A stretch of 64,000 nt of DNA. Source: Streptomyces sedi. Lineage in GTDB: Bacteria; Actinomycetota; Actinomycetes; Streptomycetales; Streptomycetaceae. This document shows, piece after piece, positions 27,520 through 38,018 of the stretch. The notes beneath the pieces were generated by a model. That model saw only the letters and a list, made by a program, of their open reading frames with translations, was not told the DNA's origin and did not search any database. How positions within the stretch are numbered: position 1 is the first letter of the stretch; the number at the start of each line of letters is the position of its first letter. Made by a program: the position numbers and the translations under genes. The stretch is from positions 186,001-250,000 of the forward strand of contig NZ_VDGT01000001.1 of the NCBI RefSeq assembly GCF_006335015.1, in the 5' to 3' direction.

Positions 27520-27998
27520 GGCGCCGACAACCCGCCTTGCCGGCGCGGCACCGTCGTCGTCTCCATGCACCGCGCCCCAAGCCGCCCACCGGCCGAGAAG
27601 GGGCGCGGGGAACTGCGCGAGCAACCACGCACCGGGCCGAGGACGACAACCCACCCACCCACGAAGCTCCGTAGTCGACCAACCCCCGCCACACATGCAC
27701 CGCGCAGTTCCCCGCGCCCCCAAACAGGCCGCCACCTACCGCACGTGAACCCGCACCTGACCGACCACGCCCACCACAACCAGGGGCGCGGGGAACTGCG
27801 CGAGCAACCACCCACCGGGCTCACGCCGACAACCCACCCACCCACGAAGCTCCGTAGTCGACCAACCCCCGCCACAGATGCACCGCGCAGTTCCCCGCGC
27901 CCCCAAGCCGCCCACCGGCCGAGAAGGGGCGCGGGGAACTGCGCGAGCAACCACCCACCGGGCGCACGCCGACAACCCGCCCCGACCGGCAAGGTCAG
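27520..27998. repeat. Intergenic repeat block D
   Basis: Between the convergent lipoprotein and response regulator genes. Core forward at 27600-27618, 27783-27801 and 27926-27944; reversed at 27702-27720 and 27885-27903. Begins CTTGCCGG (27536-27543) and ends CCGGCAAG (27986-27993), next to the stop codon of the response regulator. Modules CGAAGCTCCGTAGTCGACCA and AAGCCGCCCACCGGCCGAGA recur. No gene seen inside. Confidence 0.88.
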
Positions 27999-28705
27999 TG
28001 GTCAGTCGGCGTGATGAGCCCCGACTCGTACGCCGCGATGACCAGTTGCGCGCGGTCACGCGCGCCCAGTTTGCCCATCACGTGGCTGACATGCGTCTTC
28101 GCCGTCAGCGGCGACATCCGCAACGACGCCGCGATCTCCGCGTTGTTCTGGCCCCGCCCGACCAGGACGAGCACCTGGCGTTCGCGGTCCGTGAGCCGTG
28201 CCAGCGCCGCCGTCGGCGGCGCCGGCGCGTCCGGCACGCGGAGGGCGCGGGCGATGAGGCGCGCCGTCGGGCCGGGCGACAGCAGCGCCTCCCCTCCCGC
28301 CACGGTGCGGATCGCCGCGAGCAGGTCCGCCGGCCGCGTGTCCTTGACCAGGAACCCGGACGCCCCGGCGCGCAGCGCCGCCAGCACGTGGTCGTCCGTG
28401 TCGTAGGTGGTCAGCACCAACACCCGCAGCCCGGCGAGCCGTTCGTCCCCGGCGATCCGCCGCGTCGCCTCGATGCCGTCGAGGTCGGGCATCCGGATGT
28501 CCATCACGACCACGTCGGCCGGGGTGGAAAGGGCGAGGGCGACGGCGTCGCGCCCGGTCCCGGCCTCGCCGACCACCGCCATGCCGGGCGTCGCGGAGAC
28601 CAGCATCGCGAACGCCGACCGCACCAGGAGCTGGTCGTCGGCCAGAATGACCCGCGTCTCGGGCGTGCCGTCCGTCGTGCCGTCCGTCGTGCCGTCCGTC
28701 GTCAC
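27995..28705 (-). CDS. NarL/LuxR-family response regulator
   Basis: 236 residues. Receiver domain with DD in ILADDQLLV, phospho-acceptor Asp69 in VVMDIRMPDLDGIEATRRI, Thr in VLVLTTYD and Lys in GFLVKDTRPADLL; C-terminal LuxR helix-turn-helix (LTDRERQVLVLVGRGQNNAEIAASL, then SPLTAKTHVSHVMGKLG). The N terminus MTTDGTTDGTTDGT is a triple 12-base repeat, likely slippage-prone and dispensable. GTG 28705 overlaps the stop of the sensor kinase gene (GTGA). Probably controls the MMPL exporter upstream (inference). Confidence 0.92.
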   Translation of the reverse strand: MTTDGTTDGTTDGTPETRVILADDQLLVRSAFAMLVSATPGMAVVGEAGTGRDAVALALSTPADVVVMDIRMPDLDGIEATRRIAGDERLAGLRVLVLTTYDTDDHVLAALRAGASGFLVKDTRPADLLAAIRTVAGGEALLSPGPTARLIARALRVPDAPAPPTAALARLTDRERQVLVLVGRGQNNAEIAASLRMSPLTAKTHVSHVMGKLGARDRAQLVIAAYESGLITPTDH

Positions 28706-29934
28706 GACAGGTCTCCCTTCAGGGGCAGTTCGGCGGTGACCTCGAAGCCGAGGGCACCGTGGGCACGTGGCCCGGCGCGCAGCGTCCCGCCGGCGGCCCG
28801 GGCGCGTTCCCGCATCCCGGTCAGCCCCAACCCGGGTTCCGAGGACGCCGGTTCGGGCCGGGCCGTCCCCGGGGACGGCCCGCCGTCGGCCACGTTCACC
28901 CGCAGGGTGTCCCCGTCCCGCCGCACCGCGACGGCGACCCGCGTTCCCGGCCCGGCGTGCCGGACCGCGTTGGTGAGGGCCTCCTGGACGACACGGTAGG
29001 CGGCGGCGCCCACCAGTCCCGGGACCGCTCCGAGGTCGGGCGCCACGGTCGCCTCGACGACCGCGCCCGCCTCCTCGGCGATCCTCACCAGGTCGGGGAG
29101 GGCGTCGATCCCGGGCGGCGGCCCGTCCGGCTCCGGCTCGTCGCCGCGCAACCCGCGCAGTGTGTGGCGGAGTTCGGCGCGGGCGTCGCGGCAGACGTCG
29201 GCGATGGATTCCAACGTGCCGGTGACGGCCGGCAGGTCGGCCCTGGCCGGTTCCACGGTGAGCAGATGGGCGGCGACCGAGGCGCGGACCCCGATGACGG
29301 TGACGCTGTGCGCCAGCAGGTCGTGCAGGTCGCGCGCGATCCGCAGCCGTTCCTCGGCGACCCGGCGCGCGGCCTCCTCCTCGCGGGTGCGTTCGGCGCG
29401 CTCCGCCCGTTCCCTCGCTGCGGCGAGCAGCCGGCGGTGCAGCCGCGCGGCCTCCCCCACGGCCAGCACGCACAGCAGCCAGCCGGAGATCCGCAGCAGT
29501 TTGAGCGCCGAGCCGCCGCCGTTGCCCTGCCAGACGACCAGCACCGCCAGCAGCACCCCGCCCGCCAGCACCAGGGTCCGCCACCGGGGGCCGGCGGCGG
29601 CTGCCGTGTAGGCGCCGACGGCGGTGGCGGCGAACGGGGCGGCGTGCTGGTAGTCCAGCCGGTGGTAGACGGCGGCGAAGGCCAGCGACAGCAGCAGCGT
29701 GCCGAGCGGCGCGCGCCGCCGCCACGCCAGGGGCGCGACGACGGCGCCCAGCAGCGCCAGCGCGGGGCCGTCCGTCGCCCGCCCGTCGTGCGGCAGCAGC
29801 ACGGCGATCGCGCCGCAGGCCACGGCCAGGGCGGCGGCGAGCAGGGCGTCGACCCGGAACTCCCCGAGCCGCGCGGGGAGTTCCGAGAGTCGCCGGACGG
29901 CCGACACGGAGGTCACGCGGCCATCATCCGGCAT
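28702..29934 (-). CDS. NarL-type sensor histidine kinase
   Basis: 410 residues. Five or six membrane helices in the first 165 residues with little extracellular sequence, so it probably senses membrane state or a lipophilic ligand. HisKA_3 domain with His204 in IARDLHDLLAHSVTVIGVRAS; ATP-binding N box EALTNAVRHAG and G box GLGLTGMRERARAAGG. ATG 29934 overlaps the end of the MMPL gene by 11 bases; GTG 29916 would leave a small gap and is an alternative. Same layout as Streptomyces drug-exporter two-component systems. Confidence 0.9.
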   Translation of the reverse strand: MPDDGRVTSVSAVRRLSELPARLGEFRVDALLAAALAVACGAIAVLLPHDGRATDGPALALLGAVVAPLAWRRRAPLGTLLLSLAFAAVYHRLDYQHAAPFAATAVGAYTAAAAGPRWRTLVLAGGVLLAVLVVWQGNGGGSALKLLRISGWLLCVLAVGEAARLHRRLLAAARERAERAERTREEEAARRVAEERLRIARDLHDLLAHSVTVIGVRASVAAHLLTVEPARADLPAVTGTLESIADVCRDARAELRHTLRGLRGDEPEPDGPPPGIDALPDLVRIAEEAGAVVEATVAPDLGAVPGLVGAAAYRVVQEALTNAVRHAGPGTRVAVAVRRDGDTLRVNVADGGPSPGTARPEPASSEPGLGLTGMRERARAAGGTLRAGPRAHGALGFEVTAELPLKGDLS

Positions 29935-32053
29935 CGCCGCGCGGCCCCGCCCCGGCGGGCACCGCGTCCACCGCCGCCCGCTGGCCCGGCGCCGCGGGCC
30001 GCCGGCCCAGCGGCCCCGGCCACCACACCCGCCGGCCCAGCAGCCAACTGGCCGAGGTGACCAGGTAGGTGCGGACGAGGAACGTGTCCAGCAGCACCCC
30101 GACCGCGACCACGAAGCCCATCTCCGCCATGACCACCATCGGCATCCCGGCCAGCACGCAGAACGTGGCCGCCAGCACCACGCCGGCCGAGGCGATCACC
30201 CCGCCCGTGGTGCGCAGCGCGTCGAGCGCCGCCGTCCTGGTGTCCGCGCCGTTCAGCGCCTCCTCGCGCATCCGGTGCATCAGGAAGATGCCGTAGTCCA
30301 CGCCGAGCGCCACGCAGAAGACGAACGACAGCAGCGGCACCTGCGCGTCCAGCCCCTCGAAGCCGAGGACCGGGCCGAAGACCAGCCCGCCCAGGCCCAT
30401 CGCCGCGCCCCAGGAGGCGACCACGGCCGCCAGCAGCAGCAGCGGCGCGACCAACGCCCGCAGCAGCACCGCGAGCACCAGCAGCACCACCGTCAACACC
30501 AGCGGGATGACGAGGCGTTGGTCGTGTGAGGCGGTGTCCGCCAGGTCCATGGTCTGGGCCGTGGGCCCGCCCACCAGCGCCTTCGCCTCCGGCAGTTCGG
30601 CCAGCCGTTCGCGCAGCGCGTCGACCGTGGCCTGCTCGCCCTCCGACTCCGGCGGGTCGGTCGCGAAGACCTGGATCTCCCGCCAGCCGCCGCCCTCCCG
30701 GCCGGCCTCGGCCTCCGCGACGCCGTCGGTGGCCAGCGCCGCCTCCCGCACCTCCTGGGCGTGGTCCGCGTCGGCCAGCACGGCGATCGGCTGCCCGCTG
30801 CGTTCCGGGAACGCGTCCGCGACCAGTTCCATCGCGCGCACCGAGGCGGGCGTCTCGGTGAAGTTGTCCTGCTCGGCCAGCGGCCCCGGCAGCCGGAACG
30901 TTCCCAGCGCCAACGCGCCCAGCAGCAGCGTTCCGCCCACGAGCACGGTGACCGGGCGGCGGCTGATCGACGAGCCGAGCCGCGCGAAGAACGTGTCGCG
31001 TCCCGTCGCGCGGGACTCCCCGTGGCGCGGAACCAGCGGCCAGAACACCCGACGTCCCAGCAGCACCAGCAGCGCCGGCAGCAGCGTGACCATCACGGCC
31101 AGCGCGCAGAGCACGCCGACGGCACCCACAGGGCCCAGGCCGCTGCTGCTGTTGAGGTCGGCGAAGGTGAGGCAGAGCAGGCCGAGCGAGACCGTTCCCG
31201 AGGAGGCCAGCAGCGCCGGGCCGCAGCCGCGCAGCGCCGCCGCCATCGCCTCGCCCGCGCCGGGCAGCCGGCGCAGCTCCTCCCGGTAGCGGGCGACCAG
31301 CAGCAGGGCGTAGTCCGTTCCGGCGCCGAAGATCAACACCGTCATGATCGAGCTGGACATGGTGGTGACGGTGAGGTCGAACCACGACACCAGCCCGTTG
31401 ACCAGCGCCATCGCCGCGACCGCGGCCACCCCGACGGCGAACAGCGGCAGCAGCCACAGCAGCGGGCTGCGGTAGGTCAGCACCAGCAGCACGGCGACGA
31501 TGCCGGCGGTGGCGAGCATCAGCGTGACGTCGATCGACTCGAAGACCGCCTCCGCGTCCACGCCGAGGGCGCCCGGGCCGCCCAGCGCGAGGGTCAGCCC
31601 CTGGGGCGGGTCGGCGATCAGCTCCCTGATCTCGCCGACCGCCTGGCCCTGCTCCTCCTCGCCCAGCTCCCCCAGCGAGAACGGGTGCAGCGCGGTGCCC
31701 CCGTCGCCCGAGACGACCCCGGCGGCGGCCGGGTCGCCGGCCGCCACGTCGAAGAGCGCGTCGATCCGTTCCAGTCGCCGCTCGACGAGCGCCCGGTCCT
31801 CGGCGGTCAGCCCGCCGGGCCGCTGGGCGACCAGCAGCAGGTCGGTGGTGTCGCCGCCGGGCAGCAGCTCCGTGAGCCGCGCGACCTCGGTGGACTCGGC
31901 GCTGGCGGGGAGGTAGTCGACACCCTCGTCCTCGGTCGACTCGCCCAGCTGGCCGGCGAGGGGCAGCGCGAGGACGACGACCAGCAGCCACAGCCCCAGC
32001 ACCCCCCAGGCCAGCGGGGAGGAACGGGAAGGGCGCACGTCTGATCGACCCAT
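29924..32053 (-). CDS. MMPL-family RND-type exporter
   Basis: 709 residues with the duplicated RND-like topology: a helix near 15-35, a large extracytoplasmic loop, five helices, then the same pattern again. Conserved pieces include GVDYLPASAESTEVARLTELLPGG, IFGAGTDYALLLVARYREELRR, and in the second half FVFCVALGVDYGIFLMHRMREEA. The paired Asp/Tyr in GTDYA and GVDYG are the proton-relay residues of MMPL proteins. Substrate unknown: lipids or drugs. ATG 32053 follows AGGAG; frames further upstream are not conserved. First gene of an operon with its two-component system. Confidence 0.9.
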   Translation of the reverse strand: MGRSDVRPSRSSPLAWGVLGLWLLVVVLALPLAGQLGESTEDEGVDYLPASAESTEVARLTELLPGGDTTDLLLVAQRPGGLTAEDRALVERRLERIDALFDVAAGDPAAAGVVSGDGGTALHPFSLGELGEEEQGQAVGEIRELIADPPQGLTLALGGPGALGVDAEAVFESIDVTLMLATAGIVAVLLVLTYRSPLLWLLPLFAVGVAAVAAMALVNGLVSWFDLTVTTMSSSIMTVLIFGAGTDYALLLVARYREELRRLPGAGEAMAAALRGCGPALLASSGTVSLGLLCLTFADLNSSSGLGPVGAVGVLCALAVMVTLLPALLVLLGRRVFWPLVPRHGESRATGRDTFFARLGSSISRRPVTVLVGGTLLLGALALGTFRLPGPLAEQDNFTETPASVRAMELVADAFPERSGQPIAVLADADHAQEVREAALATDGVAEAEAGREGGGWREIQVFATDPPESEGEQATVDALRERLAELPEAKALVGGPTAQTMDLADTASHDQRLVIPLVLTVVLLVLAVLLRALVAPLLLLAAVVASWGAAMGLGGLVFGPVLGFEGLDAQVPLLSFVFCVALGVDYGIFLMHRMREEALNGADTRTAALDALRTTGGVIASAGVVLAATFCVLAGMPMVVMAEMGFVVAVGVLLDTFLVRTYLVTSASWLLGRRVWWPGPLGRRPAAPGQRAAVDAVPAGAGPRGDAG

Positions 32054-32272
32054 GGCGGGGCTCCTGGGAGAGGAAGGGGAACGCGGCGAAGCGCCGCGAC
32101 CGTTCCAGACTCCCGCCCCGTTCCGCCGTCCTCGTCCCCCCGCGGACCGGTCTTCGCCCGCACCCCCGGCAGGCCTCCGCCCTCCCCCTACTCCCCCGGG
32201 AGTAGACCCGCCGGCAGGGAGGCGGGTCATCTCGCATCGTGGGACGTGGGGGAACGGCGCACACGGGCCGGT

Positions 32273-32278
32273 TAGGCT
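32273..32278 (+). promoter_or_regulatory. Candidate -10 element for leuA leader transcript
   Basis: TAGGCT fits the Streptomyces TAnnnT -10 pattern and would place the transcript start near 32285, only a few bases before the leader peptide ATG. The -35 region (GGAACG near 32251, 16-17 bp spacing) is weak. Confidence 0.35.
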
Positions 32279-32288
32279 GGTCGTCGCG

Positions 32289-32317
32289 ATGCGAATCTGG
32301 ACGCTCCTCCTTAGCCG

Positions 32318-32336
<19 letters not shown>
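32289..32336 (+). CDS. leuA leader peptide (leucine attenuator)
   Basis: A 15-codon frame, MRIWTLLLSRRGEGP, with three consecutive leucine codons (CTC CTC CTT, 32304-32312) preceded by an Ile codon. Short Leu-rich leader peptides before leuA are known in Streptomyces and other actinobacteria, where ribosome position governs expression. The segment after the Leu codons (32318-32329) can pair with 32350-32361, so stalling at Leu would change RNA folding. It starts about 150 bases before leuA. Confidence 0.75.
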
Positions 32337-34208
<1,872 letters not shown>

Positions 34209-34226
34209 CGTCAACACCGCTTGACG
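34209..34226 (+). terminator. Small hairpin after leuA
   Basis: CGTCAA (34209-34214) pairs with TTGACG (34221-34226) across a six-base loop, immediately behind the leuA stop. No T tract. Confidence 0.4.
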
Positions 34227-34332
34227 GCGGGCGCGTTGTCCGCACCGGGTCGGGGTGAACGTTTCTCGTCCGCCCCGACCTGCGCTTTCCCGGCCAGGGA
34301 ACGGTCGGCCCCGGTCACTTCGTTACGCACTA

Positions 34333-34362
34333 CTGACGGCACCCGCCGACTGTGGTTAACAT
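34333..34362 (+). promoter_or_regulatory. Candidate promoter of the TerB-like gene
   Basis: CTGACG (34333-34338), an 18-base spacer and TAACAT (34357-34362) fit a vegetative sigma factor promoter; the start point would be near 34369, leaving a leader of about 36 bases with GGAGG at 34394. Confidence 0.4.
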
Positions 34363-34404
34363 CACGGACGCGGCGATGGAGCCAGCGGGTAACGGAGGTA
34401 CAGC

Positions 34405-35046
34405 GTGGTGCACTCCCGGTTGGCCGGGGTCAGGACTGTCTGGCGGGTCACTGACGACGGGGATTTCTTCTGCGTCGACTGCGGCGGCGACCGTCGTTAC
34501 CAACGCCTGGAGGGCAGGCGGCGGTTGACGGTGCTGGCCGTGCCCGTGCTGCGCCGGGGCGCCGCCGAGCCGGTGGTGGAGTGCGTCTCCTGCCGCGCCC
34601 GGTTCCCCGAGCGGGCACTCGCGCAGCCCACGACGACCCGGCTGGCCACCCTGCTGCGCGAGGCGGTGCACTCGGTGGCGCTCGGCGTGCTCGCCGCCGG
34701 CGGCACGGAGTCCGAGCCGGCGCGGCGGCTCGCGCTGGACGCGGTGCGGGACGCGGGCTTCCCCGACTGTTCGGAGGAGCGCCTGCTGACGCTCCAGGCG
34801 ACGCTGGCGGCGCGCAGCCTGTCGCTGGTCGCGACGGAGATCGGCGAGACGGTCTCCGTGCTCACGCCGCACCTGTCGACGCCAGGCCGGGAGAGCCTGC
34901 TGCTGCGCGGCGCGCGGATCGCCCTGGCCGACGGCCCCTACCGGGAGGCCGAGCGACGGATGCTGACCGCCCTGGGCGAGGCCCTGTGGCTGCCGAGCGC
35001 CGACACCGAACGCCTGCTGGAGGCCGCGGCCACGGCCAGCAGCTGA
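34405..35046 (+). CDS. TerB-like protein with N-terminal zinc ribbon
   Basis: 213 residues. N-terminal half has two CxxC pairs (FFCVDCGGDRR and VECVSCRARF), a likely zinc ribbon. The C-terminal half is all-helical, with LREAVHSVALGVLAAGGTESEPARRLALDAVRDAGF and LLLRGARIALADGPYREAERRMLTALGEAL, the pattern of TerB/DjlA-like domains. TerB proteins are linked to tellurite and stress responses; the role of this single-gene form is not known. GTG 34405 follows GGAGG by six bases. Convergent with era. Confidence 0.8.
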   Translation: MVHSRLAGVRTVWRVTDDGDFFCVDCGGDRRYQRLEGRRRLTVLAVPVLRRGAAEPVVECVSCRARFPERALAQPTTTRLATLLREAVHSVALGVLAAGGTESEPARRLALDAVRDAGFPDCSEERLLTLQATLAARSLSLVATEIGETVSVLTPHLSTPGRESLLLRGARIALADGPYREAERRMLTALGEALWLPSADTERLLEAAATASS

Positions 35047-35077
35047 ACCGGTCCCCGCGGGGCTCCCCGGTGACGGC

Positions 35078-36028
35078 TCAGAAGCCCAGGCGGCGCAGCT
35101 GCTTGGGGTCGCGCTGCCAGTCCTTGGCGACCTTCACGTGCAGGTCGAGGAAGACCGGCGTGCCCAGCAGCGCCTCGATCTGCCGCCTGGCCTTGGTGCC
35201 GACGTCCTTCAGCCGCTGGCCCTTGGGTCCGATCACGATGCCCTTCTGGCTGGGGCGCTCGATGTAGAGAAACGCGTGCACGTCCAGCAGCGGCCGGTCG
35301 GCCGGGCGGTCCTCGCGCGGCAGCATCTCCTCGACAACCACGGCGATCGAGTGCGGCAGCTCGTCCCGCACGCCCTCCAGCGCGGCCTCCCTGATCAGCT
35401 CGGCGATCATGACCTGCTCGGGCTCGTCGGTGAGGTCGCCCTCCGGGTAGAGCGGCGGGCCCTGCGGCAGCAGCGGCACCAGCAGGTCCGCCACGAGCCC
35501 GACCTGCTGGCCCGACACGGCGGAGACCGGCACGATCTCCGCCCACTCGATGCCGGCCTCGCGCCCCAGCTGGTCGACGGCGATGAGCTGCTGGGTCAGC
35601 GTCTCGCGGTCGGCCAGGTCGGTCTTGGTCACCACGGCGACCTTCGGTGTGCGCTTGACCTGCGCCAGCTCCTTGGCGATGAAGCGGTCCCCGGGGCCGA
35701 CCTTCTGGTCGGCCGGCAGGCAGAAGCCGATGACGTCGACCTCGGCCCAGGTGGTGCGGACCACGTCGTTGAGCCGCTGCCCGAGAAGCGTGCGCGGCTT
35801 GTGCAGCCCCGGGGTGTCGACCAGCACCAGCTGCGCGTCGTCGCGGTGCACGATGCCGCGCACCGAGTGGCGCGTGGTCTGCGGCCGGTTCGACGTGATG
35901 GCGACCTTCGTGCCGACCAGAGCGTTGGTCAGCGTGGACTTGCCGGCGTTGGGGCGGCCGACGAAGCAGGCGAAGCCGGAGCGGTGCGGGGCGGCGGCCT
36001 GGCCGGCCGTGGGATCAGGGGAGTTCAT
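35078..36028 (-). CDS. era: GTPase Era
   Basis: Ribosome assembly GTPase that binds the 3' end of 16S rRNA. 316 residues: G1 GRPNAGKS, G2 region RPQTTRHSVRGI, G3 DTPGLHKP, G4 TKTD; C-terminal KH domain with GIVIGPKGQRLKDVGTKARRQIEALLG. The start overlaps the stop of the deaminase-like gene (CATCA on the + strand), so the two are coupled. Full length. Confidence 0.96.
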   Translation of the reverse strand: MNSPDPTAGQAAAPHRSGFACFVGRPNAGKSTLTNALVGTKVAITSNRPQTTRHSVRGIVHRDDAQLVLVDTPGLHKPRTLLGQRLNDVVRTTWAEVDVIGFCLPADQKVGPGDRFIAKELAQVKRTPKVAVVTKTDLADRETLTQQLIAVDQLGREAGIEWAEIVPVSAVSGQQVGLVADLLVPLLPQGPPLYPEGDLTDEPEQVMIAELIREAALEGVRDELPHSIAVVVEEMLPREDRPADRPLLDVHAFLYIERPSQKGIVIGPKGQRLKDVGTKARRQIEALLGTPVFLDLHVKVAKDWQRDPKQLRRLGF

Positions 36029-36402
36029 CAGGCCGCGATGGTCCCACGAAGCGTGCCGTCCGGGCCAGCCAGCAGCAACGGCGTTCCGGCGCCCCCCAGG
36101 TCCCGCACCGCCGCCAGGTCCGTCTCCGGCAGCGTCTCAGCGGCGGTGACCACGGCCGCCGCCTCCAGCGAACCGGCGCCGCTGGCCACCGCCATGGCGA
36201 CGGCGGTGCGCAGCGCGCTCAGCCGCAGCGAGTCCAGGGCGACGGTGCTGGCCACATAGGTGCGGCCCATCTCGTCGCGCACGGCGGCGCCCTCGGGGGC
36301 GCCGTTGCGGGCGCGGGCGCTGCGCGCCAGCGTGAGGATCTTGCGGTCTTCGGGGCCGGGCTCCTCGGGGCCCGCCGCCGGGGAGGCAACGCCATCGGTC
36401 AT
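36028..36402 (-). CDS. Cytidine deaminase-like protein lacking zinc ligands
   Basis: 124 residues with the length and position of the cytidine deaminase-like gene that precedes era in many actinobacteria, and a core (DSLRLSALRTAVAMAVASGAGSLEAAAVVTAAETLP) resembling the CDA fold. The catalytic motifs H/CxE and PCxxC are absent: there is no cysteine at all. It is therefore unlikely to deaminate cytidine by the usual mechanism. ATG 36402 gives the MTDGVASP start. Role unknown; coupling to era suggests a ribosome or RNA connection (inference). Confidence 0.7.
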   Translation of the reverse strand: MTDGVASPAAGPEEPGPEDRKILTLARSARARNGAPEGAAVRDEMGRTYVASTVALDSLRLSALRTAVAMAVASGAGSLEAAAVVTAAETLPETDLAAVRDLGGAGTPLLLAGPDGTLRGTIAA

Positions 36403-36452
36403 ACCGGTGAGCTTATGCGGTGGCCCGCGCGCCATCGCCACCGGTCAGCCCC

Positions 36453-37175
36453 TCACAGCCGGGTGGTGCCCGGCTGGTCGGGGCTGGGCGCGGGGGTGCC
36501 GCCGCCGGCGACCTCGGCGAGCTTGGCGACGGCGCGCTCGGCCATGGGCGCCAGCTCGCCCTCCTCGGCCGCGTCGCCCGCGTCGCGGCCGGCCTGCGCG
36601 ACCCGCACCAGGTGCGGCCCGACGCGGGCGACCACCACCTCCAGCCGCACCGGGGTGCCGGCGCCCTCGCCGTCCAGGGAACGCCGATAGCTCAGCGCGG
36701 TCGACTCGTCGCCGAGCCCGCCCGGCGTCTCACCGGGCTGCGCCTCGTAGGCGACGGTGACGGCGTTGCCGGCCGGGCCCTCGTCGGCGTGGAACGTCTC
36801 GCAGCGGCCGGCCGCCGCCCGGAACTCGGCGAGCGCCGCCCGCGCCTCCCCCGTCGAGCCGTGGTCGGTGGCGGTGGTGGTGACGAACGGGCCCGTCTCG
36901 GTCTTGGCGAAGCCGGCGCTCTGGCTGCCGTCGACGGAACTGTCGAACAGCTCGCGGCAGCGGCGTTCGCTTGGCTCGGGAACACCGAAGCCGCGCCGCT
37001 CTGCGGCCTCCTCGCTGTCGCTCGCCCACCCCTCGGGGAAGTCCACCGCGTCCAGCAGCGCCTCCCGCAGCCGGGCCTCGCCCAGCGAGTCGTCGGCGGC
37101 GGGCTGGCCGGGGGCCAGCGCGAGGCTGAGGGTGGCGAACCCCGCGACGGTGACCGTCCTCAGATGCGCGTTCAT
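36453..37175 (-). CDS. Hypothetical secreted protein
   Basis: 240 residues with a signal peptide (MNAHLRTVTVAGFATLSLALAPGQPAADDS, cleavage near residue 24-26) and no lipobox. The domain has FPEGWASDSEEAAERRGFG, a Cys in ERRCRELFDSS and another in AAGRCETFHADEG, and GPHLVRVAQAGRDAG near the end; this layout resembles PknH-type or sensor-like extracellular domains but I cannot assign it firmly. ATG 37175 is chosen because the signal peptide begins there. In the same direction as the deaminase-like gene and era, 50 bases upstream. Confidence 0.65.
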   Translation of the reverse strand: MNAHLRTVTVAGFATLSLALAPGQPAADDSLGEARLREALLDAVDFPEGWASDSEEAAERRGFGVPEPSERRCRELFDSSVDGSQSAGFAKTETGPFVTTTATDHGSTGEARAALAEFRAAAGRCETFHADEGPAGNAVTVAYEAQPGETPGGLGDESTALSYRRSLDGEGAGTPVRLEVVVARVGPHLVRVAQAGRDAGDAAEEGELAPMAERAVAKLAEVAGGGTPAPSPDQPGTTRL

Positions 37176-37424
37176 CCCCCCATGGCGCCACCCGAACGGC
37201 CCCCCTGCCACCCCACTGACCCGTTCGGGTGAACGGGGATGTCGACGACCGGGGTGTCGCTGAGTCCCGTCGCAGGACGAACGGCTTGGCGAGCGCCGGC
37301 ATTTCCGCGAGAGTGGAGCGCCGGGCCTTCAGGAACGGTCTCGACGTCCTGCTCGGCGCCCCGTCCGCTGCGGGGTTCCCCCGCCGCGCCCCTCAGCGGC
37401 GGAACGAGAAGAAGGGGTCTGATC
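37176..37424. promoter_or_regulatory. Divergent intergenic region
   Basis: 249 bases between the secreted protein gene and the tandem paralogues. Contains a Shine-Dalgarno-like AGAAGGGG (37409-37416) for the + strand gene. No firm -10/-35 pair or operator is visible. Confidence 0.3.
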
Positions 37425-38018
37425 GTGCCGGAACACGAGATCGTCGCGCGCTTCGACGGCTCGCCTCGGGTGGAGTTCCCCGTGCGGCTCAACCAGGGAT
37501 TCGTCGTCTCGATAGCGCACGAATTCGGCTACGCGGTGGACGAGGTCAAGACCACCAGCCAGCACATCGCCCACCGCCTGGTGTTCCGGAGGGACGACAG
37601 CGAGGCGGCACGTCAACGCGCCGCGTGGGCACAGCACATGTACCGCACCACCGGCGCCTGGTGGGCCGTCTGCTGGCCGCCCCATCTGCACGACAAGCCG
37701 GAGACGGTGCACCCCACCAAGGCCGGTGAGGTGCGCCTGGCCCTGCACAGACTCGAATACGACGGCCAGGTCCGGCTCGTCGCCGTCATGCTGATCGTCG
37801 CGGCCTTCACGCTCATCATGGCGTGGCTGAACCGGGCCACCGTGGGGCTCGCCATCCCGCTGGGCGCCCTTTCTGCCGGCCTGCTGGCGGGAACGCTGCT
37901 GACCGGTCGCCTGTCGCGGTGGACGCGAGCGCGCCATCGAGCGCTTCTCGCACGTTTCGAGGCGCAGCGCTACTACCCCTCCCCCGACGACGGCTTCGAG
38001 AACCAGGGAGCCTCGTGA
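37425..38018 (+). CDS. Unknown membrane protein, tandem paralogue 1
   Basis: 197 residues. Residues 1-108 form a soluble domain (RFDGSPRVEFPVRLNQGFVVSIAHEFGYAVDEV, then RTTGAWWAVCWPPHLHDKPETVHPTKAGEVRLALHRLEYDG); two membrane helices follow (about 110-130 and 137-158), then a basic tail ending FEAQRYYPSPDD. GTG 37425 follows AGAAGGGG. I do not recognise the family. It shares most motifs with the next gene and overlaps it by four bases (GTGA), so the two proteins probably act together, perhaps as a membrane heteromer (inference). Confidence 0.72.
   Translation: MPEHEIVARFDGSPRVEFPVRLNQGFVVSIAHEFGYAVDEVKTTSQHIAHRLVFRRDDSEAARQRAAWAQHMYRTTGAWWAVCWPPHLHDKPETVHPTKAGEVRLALHRLEYDGQVRLVAVMLIVAAFTLIMAWLNRATVGLAIPLGALSAGLLAGTLLTGRLSRWTRARHRALLARFEAQRYYPSPDDGFENQGAS

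Noticed and set aside
34221..34454. A 77-codon frame after leuA
   Set aside because: Overlaps the better-supported TerB-like gene and its promoter; no motif.
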